A stretch of 35,533 nt of DNA from Candidatus Gastranaerophilales bacterium (GCA_028278305.1 JANQEP010000155.1:1-35533); one strand, 5' to 3'; numbered from the stretch's first letter, positions 7,139 to 14,811 are shown. Notes: generated by a model not told the origin, from the letters alone. Made by a program: numbers and translations.

Positions 7139-8992
7139 ATGCGAAAGACAAATTTTTATGTTTGTATAATAACGTCTCTGTTTTTTTTAGCTAACATTGT
7201 TAATTACACTGCTTTTGCCGAATCATATTCCGGCAGGATAAGCAAAAATTACTTAAAAATAGAAAAATTAATAGAAAAAAGCAAGTTTGATGAGGCTTTA
7301 GAGAATATAAACGCCATTCTCGGCGATAACCCGGATGACCTTAACGCCAGGGCTTATCTTGGAAGTATTTATTCAGCGCAATTTAAGCTCGATGCGGCAA
7401 AAAAAGAATATCTGAAAATCCTGGAAAAAAACTCTAAAAATGCCGCTGCTCATAACGGGCTGGGAATGGTTTATTACAGAAGAACAGCTTCCTCTAATAT
7501 GGAAGTCAGGAAAAAAATCCCTCAATTGCTTAAAAATGCCCTTGGTGAGTTTTTAAAGGCAATTGAAAATGCGCCGGAGTTTTACCAGGCTTACAATAAC
7601 GCCGGAAAAATCTTTTTTGAGCAGGGGAAAATAAAAGAAGCAGAAATATATTTCAGTAAAGCGCTTGAGCTTAAGCCGGATTACTCTGAAGCTGTTGAGA
7701 ATTACGGCAGGGTGCTTTTTTCAAAAAACCGCCCTGATGCCGCTATTGAGGAATATACTAAGGCTATAAGATTTAATAGCAGGAATTCATCCGCATATTA
7801 CCACCTGGGAGAAGCCCTGATAGCTAAAGGCGAATATAATAAAGCTATAAAACACCTTCAAACCTCGCTTTACTTATTTCCAAACAGCGCACCTGTCCAT
7901 AATATGCTTGGTAAAGCTTATGAAATGCAGGAAAATGAAGCTGCTGCAATAGCAGAATATAAAAAAGCGTCCCTGATTAAACCGGAATATACTTCCCCGT
8001 ATTTAAGCCTGGCTGATATATACAAAAACCGGGGTGATGAAGAGTTTGCCATAGCAGAATTAAGAAACTCCCTAGCTGTTAACCCGGATTTTCACGAGGC
8101 AAAAGCTAAAATTGCCGAAATTTCACTGAATATAGAAAAAGTAAACCAGACAATAACCTGCTATAAAGAACTTCTTAACGTGCCTCAATACAGAAAAGAT
8201 GCGCTAAAAGGGCTTTCAAAAGCTTATTTTCTAAAAGCGCAGCAAGTTGGAAGCTATAAGCGGACGATTCTGGAAAATGACCTTATTGCAATCGAATATG
8301 ACTTAAAACAGGCTATAAAATACGACCCGGAAAACCTGGAGCTTTACCTTGCCCTTTTAAGGGTAACAAGGGCTTCCCAAAACGACGACAGGTCAAGGGT
8401 TTATTTAAGCAATATTATAAAAAAATCCCGGGACAACAGAATTGACCATGTTATAAGAGGTGAGGCTTATTTAGCATTTAAAGATTTTAATAATGCGGAA
8501 AAGGAATTTATAAAAGCGCTGAATCAAAGCCACACCACTGAGGGGCTATTAAGACTGGTAGAAATTTTTATGATTAACAGGTCTTATTCCGCCGCTAAAA
8601 TTGCCCTTAACCGGGTCCTCATCCTGGAACCCGATAATTTACGCGCAAAAAGGTTTAAACAAAGGATTAAAAAGAATGAAGAGCAGGCTATTTCCAAATT
8701 CAGGATTGCCGAAGGTTTTTATAAGGAAAAACAAAGACTGGCAGCTATTGAAGCTTATAGGGATTCCCTTTCGCTGAATCCTTACCTGCCACAGACTCAT
8801 CTGGGCATAGCAAAGGCTTTTGAAAAGGAAGATTATTACTTTAACGCTGTCGAGCACTACAAAGCTTACATAAGCCTGGTAGGCATAGGACGCAATACTG
8901 AAAAATACGCGAATAAAGCAGAAAAGCTTGAGAAAAAAATTAAAAACATGAAAAAAAATAATAAACCGGTTAAAAAATTTTCCCGAATATAA
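7139..8992 (+). CDS. Exported tetratricopeptide-repeat protein
   Basis: 617-residue protein made almost wholly of TPR units, which usually hold protein partners together. I chose the ATG at 7139 over one at 7121 because AAGAGG at 7127-7132 sits 6 bases before it, and because the product then begins with a clean signal peptide (basic start, hydrophobic core to about residue 23, then AFA before ES). The following repeats show the TPR spacing of small and aromatic residues, for example EAEIYFSKALELKPDYSEA, DAAIEEYTKAIRFNSRNSSA and KAIKHLQTSLYLFPNSAP; I count at least ten. It ends in a Lys/Asn-rich tail. It is a single gene with no enzymatic domain, probably periplasmic or surface-attached, and possibly an assembly scaffold. 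Confidence 0.88.
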   Translation: MRKTNFYVCIITSLFFLANIVNYTAFAESYSGRISKNYLKIEKLIEKSKFDEALENINAILGDNPDDLNARAYLGSIYSAQFKLDAAKKEYLKILEKNSKNAAAHNGLGMVYYRRTASSNMEVRKKIPQLLKNALGEFLKAIENAPEFYQAYNNAGKIFFEQGKIKEAEIYFSKALELKPDYSEAVENYGRVLFSKNRPDAAIEEYTKAIRFNSRNSSAYYHLGEALIAKGEYNKAIKHLQTSLYLFPNSAPVHNMLGKAYEMQENEAAAIAEYKKASLIKPEYTSPYLSLADIYKNRGDEEFAIAELRNSLAVNPDFHEAKAKIAEISLNIEKVNQTITCYKELLNVPQYRKDALKGLSKAYFLKAQQVGSYKRTILENDLIAIEYDLKQAIKYDPENLELYLALLRVTRASQNDDRSRVYLSNIIKKSRDNRIDHVIRGEAYLAFKDFNNAEKEFIKALNQSHTTEGLLRLVEIFMINRSYSAAKIALNRVLILEPDNLRAKRFKQRIKKNEEQAISKFRIAEGFYKEKQRLAAIEAYRDSLSLNPYLPQTHLGIAKAFEKEDYYFNAVEHYKAYISLVGIGRNTEKYANKAEKLEKKIKNMKKNNKPVKKFSRI

Positions 8993-9003
8993 GTAGCTAT
9001 TAG

Positions 9004-9042
9004 TAAGGGGTAAAGAATAAAAATTTACGCATTTTAAAATTT
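9004..9042 (-). repeat. Intergenic repeat A, inverted copy
   Basis: Read on the minus strand this gives AATTTTAAAATGCGTAAATT followed by TTTATTCTTTACCCCTTA, nearly identical to the copies after guaA and rsfS. It begins 11 bases after the TPR gene stop. It is fused on its right to the first half of repeat B (TTTTTTCTTTATTCCTT), which suggests the two are modules of one composite element. Confidence 0.65.
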
Positions 9043-9066
9043 TTTCTTTATTCCTTAATAGGTTTT

Positions 9067-9100
9067 GAGACCACTTCTAAGAACTTTTTGTTTCTTCCTT
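9067..9100 (-). repeat. Intergenic repeat B, copy 1
   Basis: GAGACCACTTCTAAGAAC followed by a T-rich run and TTCCTT. The same block appears at 20915-20946, and its inverse at the right end of the window (35512-35533). The core shared string on the plus strand is GACCACTTCTAAGAA. Confidence 0.6.
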
Positions 9101-9108
9101 AAATTCAT

Positions 9109-9260
9109 AAAAAAAAAAAGCTCGTTTTGCTTTTTGTGAACGAGCCGATAAACTATGTGTTATCTAGGAGGAGGGATATTAGGGTAATTCTGTTTAAACT
9201 AATACCGCCTTTTAAAGATTCTTAATAACAGTATTAGGAATGCCTCCTAAGAAGAAAATA
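9109..9260 (-). ncRNA. Candidate small RNA with C-rich CCCUCCUCCU motif
   Basis: Upstream of the minus-strand terminator the sequence can fold: CTTAGGAGG (about 9251-9243) can pair with CCTCCTAG (about 9170-9163). Inside it GGTATTAG (about 9216-9209) pairs with CTAATATCC (about 9182-9174). A C-rich CCCTCCTCCT string is complementary to Shine-Dalgarno sequences. There is no protein frame. I could not find a convincing promoter on this strand, so the 5' end is a guess. It does not match tmRNA, SRP or RNase P RNA as I know them. 6S RNA cannot be excluded. Confidence 0.35.
9110..9145 (-). terminator. Intrinsic terminator (minus strand)
   Basis: GCTCGTT at 9120-9126 pairs with AACGAGC at 9139-9145 (7 bp, mostly GC). 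On the minus strand the stem is followed by a run of about eleven T residues. This is a textbook rho-independent terminator, yet no minus-strand gene lies to its right before tyrS, so it must end a non-coding transcript or a very short gene. Confidence 0.75.
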
Positions 9261-9457
9261 TTTTTTGATTTTTTTTCAACAGCTTTTTTAACTTCCTTTT
9301 AACTTTAAATTTTCCTAACCGCTTCCTTACTTTTATAAAAAATTTTTTCTGTAAAAAATTGCCCTAAAAATATATTAAATTAAAATTTATTTACATTTAT
9401 TTAAAAAAAGCTCTGGAAAAAGCCTAAAAAACTTTATAAAAAAAAGCACAATATCAT

Positions 9458-9468
9458 TCTGGTATAAT
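9458..9468 (+). promoter_or_regulatory. Extended -10 promoter for tyrS
   Basis: TGGTATAAT at 9460-9468 is a perfect extended -10 element 37 bases before the tyrS ATG. The -35 position is only an A-run, which is tolerable with an extended -10. Transcription would begin near 9475, leaving a leader of about 30 bases. Confidence 0.55.
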
Positions 9469-9505
9469 ATTTAAGAAAAGCTTATTTTTTTGGAAAAAAG
9501 TAAGA

Positions 9506-10750
9506 ATGGAAAGCGAACAGATTGTTAAAATACCCGAAACCTTTATAAAAGAAGCGGAGTTTCTTGCCCGGGGAGCAGAAGTTTTGCCGGGCGGAGTTAT
9601 AGAACTTGCAAAGAGACTGAAAAAATCTTCTGATGAAAATAAACCTCTCAGGGTAAAGCTCGGTCTTGATCCTACAAGACCTGACCTGCATCTAGGGCAC
9701 TCGGTTGTTATGAGAAAGCTAAGACAATTTCAGAACCTCGGTCATCAGGTTGTCTTAATTATAGGCGGTGCAACCGCTATGATCGGGGATCCTTCAGGAA
9801 AATCAGAAACCCGCCCCGGTCTTACAAAAAAAGAAGTTGATGAAAACGCAAAGTCCTATCTTGAACAGATGGAAAAAATCATTGATATATCAAGAGCAGA
9901 AGTTGTTAATAATGCTGACTGGCTTCATAAAATGGATCTCACTGATTTATTAAAGCTGGCTTCCAATGTAACTGTAGCCCAGATGCTTGTTAGAGAGGAT
10001 TTTTCCAAGCGGTATAACGAAGGCAGACCAATTTCCATACACGAATTTTTTTATCCTCTGATGCAGGCTTATGATTCTGTAATAGTAAACTCTGATGTAG
10101 AACTCGGAGGCACTGACCAGCGTTTTAACGTGCTTATGGGAAGGGATATCCAACATGCTTACGGGAATGACTACCCGCAGATGGTGATGTTAACGCCTCT
10201 TCTTGAAGGCACTGACGGGATTCAAAAAATGTCAAAAACCTATCCTGAGCACTGTATTAGCTTTACAGATTCTCCACAGCAGATGTATGGAAAAATAATG
10301 TCAATACCTGATGATCTTATAATCAGGTATTTTGAACTTTTAACAGACCTTTCTTCGCAAGAAATTCAGAATCATAGTGAACAGCTGAAAATGGATTATG
10401 TAAATCCAAGAGATTATAAGATGAAGCTGGCTAAAACTATTATCATTGATTATTATTCACGTGAAGAAGCTTTCAGGGCTGAAGAGGAATTTATAAATAT
10501 TTTTAGAAAAAAAGGCTTGCCCGAGAAGATACCTGAATACAATGTGGCAGAAGGCACCTCTCTTGTTGATTTTATGATTGAAAAAGGACTTGCTGACAGT
10601 AAAAGCGAAGCTAAACGGCTTATCAAAGGAGGCGGGGTAAAACTTGATAATGAAAAAATTTTTGATATTACCCGGGTTATCCGGTTTAATGACAAAGACT
10701 CACTCATCCTACAGGCAGGTAAGAGAAAATTCGCAAAACTGTTAAAGTAG
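9506..10750 (+). CDS. tyrS: Tyrosyl-tRNA synthetase
   Basis: Class I aminoacyl-tRNA synthetase charging tRNA-Tyr in the cytosol. The 414-residue product shows the HIGH-type motif HLGH at 62-65 in PDLHLGHSVVMRKL, the ATP site GDPSGKS, and a KMSKS-type motif KMSKT at 241-245. An S4 RNA-binding domain follows at about 350-414 (LVDFMIEKGLADSKSEAKRL then IKGGGVKLDN). Sequence style (YPLMQAYDSV, GGTDQRFN) places it with the TyrZ/long-bacterial subgroup. The start is the only reasonable ATG; its ribosome-binding site is weak. It is monocistronic, with its own extended -10 promoter. Confidence 0.97.
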   Translation: MESEQIVKIPETFIKEAEFLARGAEVLPGGVIELAKRLKKSSDENKPLRVKLGLDPTRPDLHLGHSVVMRKLRQFQNLGHQVVLIIGGATAMIGDPSGKSETRPGLTKKEVDENAKSYLEQMEKIIDISRAEVVNNADWLHKMDLTDLLKLASNVTVAQMLVREDFSKRYNEGRPISIHEFFYPLMQAYDSVIVNSDVELGGTDQRFNVLMGRDIQHAYGNDYPQMVMLTPLLEGTDGIQKMSKTYPEHCISFTDSPQQMYGKIMSIPDDLIIRYFELLTDLSSQEIQNHSEQLKMDYVNPRDYKMKLAKTIIIDYYSREEAFRAEEEFINIFRKKGLPEKIPEYNVAEGTSLVDFMIEKGLADSKSEAKRLIKGGGVKLDNEKIFDITRVIRFNDKDSLILQAGKRKFAKLLK

Positions 10751-11117
10751 TTTACTTTGCAAGGATTTTTAACAGCATCAGTGCTCTTAAAAAATTAAAA
10801 TTCTTCAAAATTTATAAAAATGAGGCGGGTGGGGGATTTTGAGAAAACTTCACCTATTACAGGGCTTCATGTATTTCGTGATTCAGGTTATTTAACCAAT
10901 GCCAGAAATTTTAAAGTATTATTTTTTGCAAATGTAAAGAAATATTTCATTAACTTGTTAATTTAGTCAATTTTTTTCAAAAGAAAGTTTTTATATTATT
11001 AGAAGGTAATTTAAATTTAGTCTTATTCAGTATCTTAAAAATCTTAAAAAATTTAAAACTATTTAAAATTCAGAAATTAATTAGTTAGAGCTAAATAATT
11101 CGGGAAGGAAGTTTGGA
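10751..11117. other. Intergenic region with repeat C
   Basis: This 367-base gap contains GAGGCGGGTGGGGGATTTT (about 10822-10840) in an AT-rich setting. The same block, with two extra bases, recurs at about 27657-27680 after rsfS. A 48-codon frame opens at 10820 but has no ribosome-binding site and starts in the repeat, so I do not call it. The rest is AT-rich with no clear promoter or terminator. Confidence 0.5.
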
Positions 11118-12029
11118 ATGACTTACGATTTAGCAGAAGTGAATTTTACAGGTAGTTCTCGTTATAGAGATGCAAATATAGCGCTTAGGGGACTTGCTAA
11201 TCCTAGTTTTGAAGTTAATAATATCAGATTTGCCGACAGGTCGATTCTGGAGCAAATGGCTGAATCCATTCGTGCGCAAAGAGATCCTTTATTTGGTTTT
11301 AGAATTGCAAACGGCGACAGAATAGATCAAATACTCGAAATTAACGACCCGAAAATTGACCCCCTTAAACTTATAGCTCTCAACGATATATATTGCAAAA
11401 AATATGGTAAAGGCGATCCGTTAACTTTCATCAATGAATTAGAAGCACTGGGAGGTCATGCTGACTGGGGATATAACAGCAGAATTGAGCAAATGGTTAA
11501 AGCCGCTGTTATGGGCAGAAATCCGCAACTTGCAGCTGCATTAATTCTAGCGGCAGGCGAAGGACCCGGTGTTGATGGTAGAATAATAGGGGGTATACTT
11601 ATAAATTCAAAAGATGAAATGAATGCTCCCACTCACGCATTGTTTGTTGCACGGATAGCAGAAGCGTTCAAGCAAATTTCAGGCGGTGAAACGCTTGATG
11701 ATTTTATAATCAAAGAACACTCATCCAGTATTGCATACGGAATTACCGGCGGGCTAACAGGCGCAGCCGCAGGATTTGGAGCAGGTGTAGCGGCAGGTGC
11801 GATAGCAGGAATGGGTGCTTTTAGTATACCTGCAGCAGCAATAGGCGGATTAATAGGAGCTGTAAGCGGATTTGCAGCCGGATTTTTACCCGCTCATAAC
11901 GGCTGGTTCGGTACAGATGAAACCGGTAAGGAATATTTCCGGATACTTGATGAATCACGAAAAAACACTCATAACGTGGGTTATAATATGGGCTTTGGCG
12001 GTATGCCGTCGTTGCAGGGATTATTTTAA
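11118..12029 (+). CDS. Annexin-like repeats plus glycine-zipper protein
   Basis: 303-residue protein with no family I can assign with certainty. Two stretches resemble annexin repeats, which in annexins bind calcium and membrane lipid. Residues 47-110 run through FRIANGDRIDQIL and IALNDIYCKKYGKGDPL to FINELEALGG. Residues 137-200 run through ALILAAGEGPGVDGRIIGGI and AEAFKQISGGETL to DDFIIKE. Both show the order small-residue helix, acidic G-x-G loop, IL, aromatic, then YGK/SGG-like and Leu. Residues 204-258 are a glycine zipper (GITGGLTGAAAGFGAGVAAG), a typical membrane-inserting hairpin. FGTDETGKEYFRIL follows at about 264. The start has GGAAGGAA 7 bases upstream. Its stop overlaps the lpxA stop on the other strand. 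The annexin relation is my inference. Confidence 0.72.
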   Translation: MTYDLAEVNFTGSSRYRDANIALRGLANPSFEVNNIRFADRSILEQMAESIRAQRDPLFGFRIANGDRIDQILEINDPKIDPLKLIALNDIYCKKYGKGDPLTFINELEALGGHADWGYNSRIEQMVKAAVMGRNPQLAAALILAAGEGPGVDGRIIGGILINSKDEMNAPTHALFVARIAEAFKQISGGETLDDFIIKEHSSSIAYGITGGLTGAAAGFGAGVAAGAIAGMGAFSIPAAAIGGLIGAVSGFAAGFLPAHNGWFGTDETGKEYFRILDESRKNTHNVGYNMGFGGMPSLQGLF

Positions 12030-12832
12030 AACTCGCTCTCAGCTTTGCCTGAAAGTTTAGTTACCCCTCGCTTACTGGTGGTTAGAAATTCTATAAGATG
12101 TTTTATATACTGACTGGAAGGACAATCTTCCCTTATCCTTTCAATAGCCTGATGAGTGTTTAGCTCAGAAAACCATAAATAATTAAAGGCTTTTTTTATC
12201 AGGGTTCTCTCTTCAAGAGATAACCCTTTTCTTTTTAATCCCACTGAGTTAATGCCCACTATCCTGCCGGGTCTGCCGTCAACTTTTGCGTAAGGGGGAA
12301 GGTCCTGTCTTGTGCCCGTGAACCCGCCGACAATTGTTAATTCCCCTACCCTGACAAACTGGTGCATAACCACTGCCCCACCTATGAAAACAAAATCCTC
12401 AACAATAATATGACCCCCCAGCAGTGCGTTATTAGCAATATTTACGTTGTTTCCTATCTTACAGTTGTGGGCTATATGGGATCCTATCATTAACATACAG
12501 TTATTACCGATCTCTGTGGCTGTTCCCTCTCCTGATGCCCTGTTTACTGTAACATTTTCCCTGATTCGGCAGTTATCTCCTATAATAACCCTTGTTTTTT
12601 CTCCTTTGTATGATAAATCCTGGGGCGCTGTGCCTATTGAAGCGCCCGGCGCAATTACGCAGTTTTTTCCTATTTCACAGTACTCAAGATATGTGTGAGG
12701 AAAAACTTCTGTTCCCGAGCCTATTTTTACACCGGGACCAATTACAGCATAAGGATGAATTTTCACTCCTTCTTCTATTTCTGCTGCCGGGTCTATTGCC
12801 GCAGTTGAATGAATTTCAATTCCTGCTGTCAT
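12026..12832 (-). CDS. lpxA: UDP-N-acetylglucosamine O-acyltransferase (LpxA)
   Basis: First committed acylation of lipid A synthesis: moves a 3-hydroxyacyl chain from ACP to the 3-OH of UDP-GlcNAc. The 268-residue product is the family length. The N-terminal two thirds are left-handed beta-helix hexapeptide repeats (VKIHPYAVIGPGVKIGSG). The catalytic histidine is His122 in SHIAHNCKIG, matching His125 of the E. coli enzyme. The helical C-terminus (SLEERTLIKKAFNYLWFSEL) is also typical. AAGGAG precedes the ATG by about 7 bases. It is last in the minus-strand lipid A cluster, and its stop codon overlaps that of the convergent gene. lpxB, which often follows, is not here. Confidence 0.97.
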   Translation of the reverse strand: MTAGIEIHSTAAIDPAAEIEEGVKIHPYAVIGPGVKIGSGTEVFPHTYLEYCEIGKNCVIAPGASIGTAPQDLSYKGEKTRVIIGDNCRIRENVTVNRASGEGTATEIGNNCMLMIGSHIAHNCKIGNNVNIANNALLGGHIIVEDFVFIGGAVVMHQFVRVGELTIVGGFTGTRQDLPPYAKVDGRPGRIVGINSVGLKRKGLSLEERTLIKKAFNYLWFSELNTHQAIERIREDCPSSQYIKHLIEFLTTSKRGVTKLSGKAESEF

Positions 12833-12919
12833 AAAATCTCCTTTATTTTTGCCTGGCTTGTTATCCTGAAAGGTCTGCTCTTTAGAATTTTACAGGCTAT
12901 GCCTCAAAATGGCACGCTA

Positions 12920-13360
12920 TTACTGAATTGCGCACATTAATTCAGCTTCTACTGCCAGTTCCCCGTCAACTGAAGCTGTGCATTTTGTTTTTACAATCGG
13001 TCCTTTAAGTTTTAATATTTCAGAATAAAATTCAAGCCTGTCCCCGGGTCTTACAAGTTTTTTAAACCTTACACCGTCAATTCCGGCAAACAGGGCAAGT
13101 TTTCCTGCGTACTGAGGCATTGTCATAACCATACCTGCGCTGATCTGGGCAAGGGCTTCCACCATAAGAACCCCCGGGAAAATCGGGTTGCCCGGGAAGT
13201 GCCCGTTAAAAACATCTTCATTCATTGAAATGTTTTTATAACCTTTAACATACTTTCCCGCAACGCATTCTGTGATTCTGTCAACCAGCAAAAACGGGTA
13301 TCTGTGAGGAATAAGTTCCATTATCTGCATAATATCCATTTGCATAGGTGTTTCTGTCAT
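12920..13360 (-). CDS. fabZ: 3-hydroxyacyl-ACP dehydratase
   Basis: Dehydrates 3-hydroxyacyl-ACP in fatty acid elongation and competes with LpxA/LpxD for the same substrate, which explains its place in lipid A clusters. The 146-residue hot-dog-fold product has the signature GHFPGNPIFPGVLMVEALAQ, with catalytic His54 and Glu68. MQIMELIPHRYPFLLVDR at the N-terminus is standard. GAGGAG lies about 10 bases before the ATG. A further ATG at codon 6 is possible. The spacing to lpxA is 87 bases. A small HTH gene ends only 29 bases upstream, so fabZ-lpxA may be cotranscribed with it. Confidence 0.97.
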   Translation of the reverse strand: MTETPMQMDIMQIMELIPHRYPFLLVDRITECVAGKYVKGYKNISMNEDVFNGHFPGNPIFPGVLMVEALAQISAGMVMTMPQYAGKLALFAGIDGVRFKKLVRPGDRLEFYSEILKLKGPIVKTKCTASVDGELAVEAELMCAIQ

Positions 13361-13389
13361 TGTGTTTATTTCTCCTCGATAATAAATTT

Positions 13390-13656
13390 TTACTCATATT
13401 CCACTATAACTTTAATTTTGCCCTCTTTTGGGATTATAACCCGCACAACTTGCTCCCCTTCAATTATAGGCTCAGATAAATTAATGTTAAAATGTTTTTC
13501 AAGTATTTCAACTTTGTCAGTTGATAATTCCTTGTTATCCCTAAATAATTTACTTATATATTCCCGACTTAAATTTAAAATTTTTGCAAGCTCAGCCTGC
13601 TTTACATTGCGTTTTTCCTTATTTGAGATTATAAGATGTATTTCTTGAATTTTCAT
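13390..13656 (-). CDS. Small HTH transcriptional regulator
   Basis: 88-residue protein with a helix-turn-helix of the XRE/Cro type at residues 17-57 (VKQAELAKILNLSREYISKL followed by FRDNKELSTDKVEILEKHFN). A short C-terminal tail of two likely beta strands follows (QVVRVIIPKEGKIKVIVEYE). It lies inside the lipid A cluster, in the same direction as fabZ and lpxA and 29 bases before fabZ, where related clusters run lpxC straight into fabZ. The ribosome-binding site is poor. Upstream are tandem ACAAARTTGAAC repeats that overlap promoters in both directions, so autoregulation is likely. Alternatives are an antitoxin-type repressor; the partner would then be the divergent 63-residue ORF. Confidence 0.82.
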   Translation of the reverse strand: MKIQEIHLIISNKEKRNVKQAELAKILNLSREYISKLFRDNKELSTDKVEILEKHFNINLSEPIIEGEQVVRVIIPKEGKIKVIVEYE

Positions 13657-13667
13657 AATATTTATTT

Positions 13668-13716
13668 ACAAAATTGAACTTTTTTGTTGACAAAGTTGAA
13701 CCGGCTGAGTTATAAT
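13668..13716. promoter_or_regulatory. Divergent promoter region with tandem operator-like repeats
   Basis: On the plus strand TTGACA (13687-13692) and TATAAT (13711-13716), 18 bp apart, form an almost perfect sigma-70 promoter toward the 63-residue ORF. On the minus strand TTGTCA (13691-13686) with TGTAAA 17 bp on would fire toward the HTH gene, with almost no leader. Two direct repeats, ACAAAATTGAAC (13668-13679) and ACAAAGTTGAAC (13690-13701), lie 22 bp apart, about two helical turns. The second covers the plus-strand -35 and spacer. This is the layout of an autorepressed switch. Confidence 0.65.
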
Positions 13717-13775
13717 GATTAACAAAAGGTAATTTACATTAAAGTTATTTTACAACAAAAATTTATGTATGACTT

Positions 13776-13967
13776 ATGAAACAAAATTTGACAGATAAAA
13801 TATATCAGGAAATTGAGACGGTTCGTTTTTTATCAAAACTCTCAGCCCTTGCAATCCTTTATGAATCGGAAAGTTTACCCTGTGATAGTTTTGCGCTTAT
13901 ATTCGAAGACATAGAAAGACGCTGCCTGCAGGTATCAGAACTCGTTGAAAAACTGGAAAACCTGTAA
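13776..13967 (+). CDS. Small ORF divergent from the HTH gene
   Basis: 63-residue product, mostly helical and acidic (MKQNLTDKIYQEIETVRFLS; CDSFALIFEDIERRC), with two cysteines and no membrane segment. I do not recognise it. It is antisense to the direction of the lipid A cluster and fills the gap between the HTH gene and lpxC, ending 5 bases from the lpxC stop. A strong consensus promoter points at it (13687-13716), which is the best reason to believe it is expressed. No clear ribosome-binding site precedes the ATG, so the start, or even its being a gene, is uncertain. Confidence 0.5.
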   Translation: MKQNLTDKIYQEIETVRFLSKLSALAILYESESLPCDSFALIFEDIERRCLQVSELVEKLENL

Positions 13968-13972
13968 AGTCT

Positions 13973-14809
13973 TTACTCTACGCTTGTTAAGTTTTCACTC
14001 ATAGCAGAAGCGTATATAAGCTTTGCAAATTGAACATGAGTCTTATGTCCGGCGTTTTTTGCTATTATATGGGCTTTAAAATCAAGAGGATTAAGCCCTG
14101 TAAGGTATAAATCACCTATTAAATCAAGTATTTTGTGTTTTATCGGCTCGAATTCCGAGCGTAATTCTGTAGTATAGCCATCTTCCGTAAGACCGACCGT
14201 GTTTTCATGATTAACACCGAGAGCCATCCCTGCCTGCCGGAATTTCTCCAGGTCTTTCAGGAAACCAAATGTCCTTGCTTCAATTATACGGGCTTTATCC
14301 TGGCTAAGGTCAAAAACTGTATACCTGTTTCCCAGCTCAGGATGGTTAAAGTTCACACAGTAAGTTATCTGAAGTTCGTCCGCGGGAATAAGCGCAAGAT
14401 TTGTCTTATTATCAGCTACTGCAAGGGGCTTTTCAAAGCAAACCTGTTCTGTATCACTGCCTGAATCCGTTCCTGCATCCATAAAATGGCTGTACCATTC
14501 CATTGAACTCCCGTCAAGTATCGGCAATTCCGGGGAATCAACACAGACATCCAGGCTGTCAATTCCTGCAAAAGCGCATGCTCCCATAAAATGCTCAACC
14601 AGGGTAACACGTGTATTTTCGCTGTTGGCAAGGGTGACACAGTTATCTGTGGAAACTACATTCTTATAACCGGCAATAACAGGGGTTTTTGCGGCTGAAA
14701 CATAAAATTTTATGCCTTTTTCCCCGGAAGGAAAAATGTTAACATTACAGTCAAGACCGCTCATCAATCCTTTTCCGGATATTTTTATTTCTTTACTGAC
14801 GGTTTTCAT
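13973..14809 (-). CDS. lpxC: UDP-3-O-acyl-N-acetylglucosamine deacetylase
   Basis: Zinc hydrolase for the committed step of lipid A synthesis. The 278-residue product keeps all active-site parts: Glu72 and zinc ligand His73 in LVEHFMGACAFAGID, LPILDGSS (95-102), zinc ligands His225 and Asp229 in EPIKHKILDLIGDLYLTG, and catalytic His255 in AGHKTHVQ. It starts 2 bases after the lpxD stop, so the two are coupled. AAGG in the end of lpxD serves as the ribosome-binding site. A cysteine or two beyond the usual set are present but away from the zinc site. No fusion with FabZ occurs here, though such fusions are known in other phyla. Confidence 0.97.
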   Translation of the reverse strand: MKTVSKEIKISGKGLMSGLDCNVNIFPSGEKGIKFYVSAAKTPVIAGYKNVVSTDNCVTLANSENTRVTLVEHFMGACAFAGIDSLDVCVDSPELPILDGSSMEWYSHFMDAGTDSGSDTEQVCFEKPLAVADNKTNLALIPADELQITYCVNFNHPELGNRYTVFDLSQDKARIIEARTFGFLKDLEKFRQAGMALGVNHENTVGLTEDGYTTELRSEFEPIKHKILDLIGDLYLTGLNPLDFKAHIIAKNAGHKTHVQFAKLIYASAMSENLTSVE

Positions 14810-14811
14810 GC

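Larger units (their letters stand above)
8993..9505. other. Gene-free region before tyrS
   Basis: A 513-base stretch with no long frame. In order it holds an inverted copy of repeat A (9004-9042), a copy of repeat B (9067-9100), a minus-strand intrinsic terminator (9110-9145), a folded stretch that may be a small RNA (to about 9260), an AT-rich run, and the tyrS promoter (9458-9468). I looked for a T-box for tyrS and found none. Confidence 0.6.

Noticed and set aside
9160-9230. T-box leader for tyrS (AATACCGCC noticed)
   Set aside because: The TGGNACCGCG antiterminator consensus and specifier loop are absent, and the terminator nearby is on the opposite strand.
9154-9305. Very short frames in the tyrS upstream region, including one after AGGA at about 9239
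   Set aside because: At most 20 codons, low complexity (Phe/Lys), with the SD overlapping the start; RNA structure explains the region better.
10820-10966. 48-codon plus-strand frame (MRRVGDFEKTSPITGLHVFR...)
   Set aside because: No ribosome-binding site; it begins inside repeat C, and similar DNA after rsfS does not keep the frame.
12026-12029. Overlapping stop codons of lpxA and the annexin-like gene as a sign of fusion or error
   Set aside because: Both frames end cleanly and convergent stop overlap is common in compact genomes.
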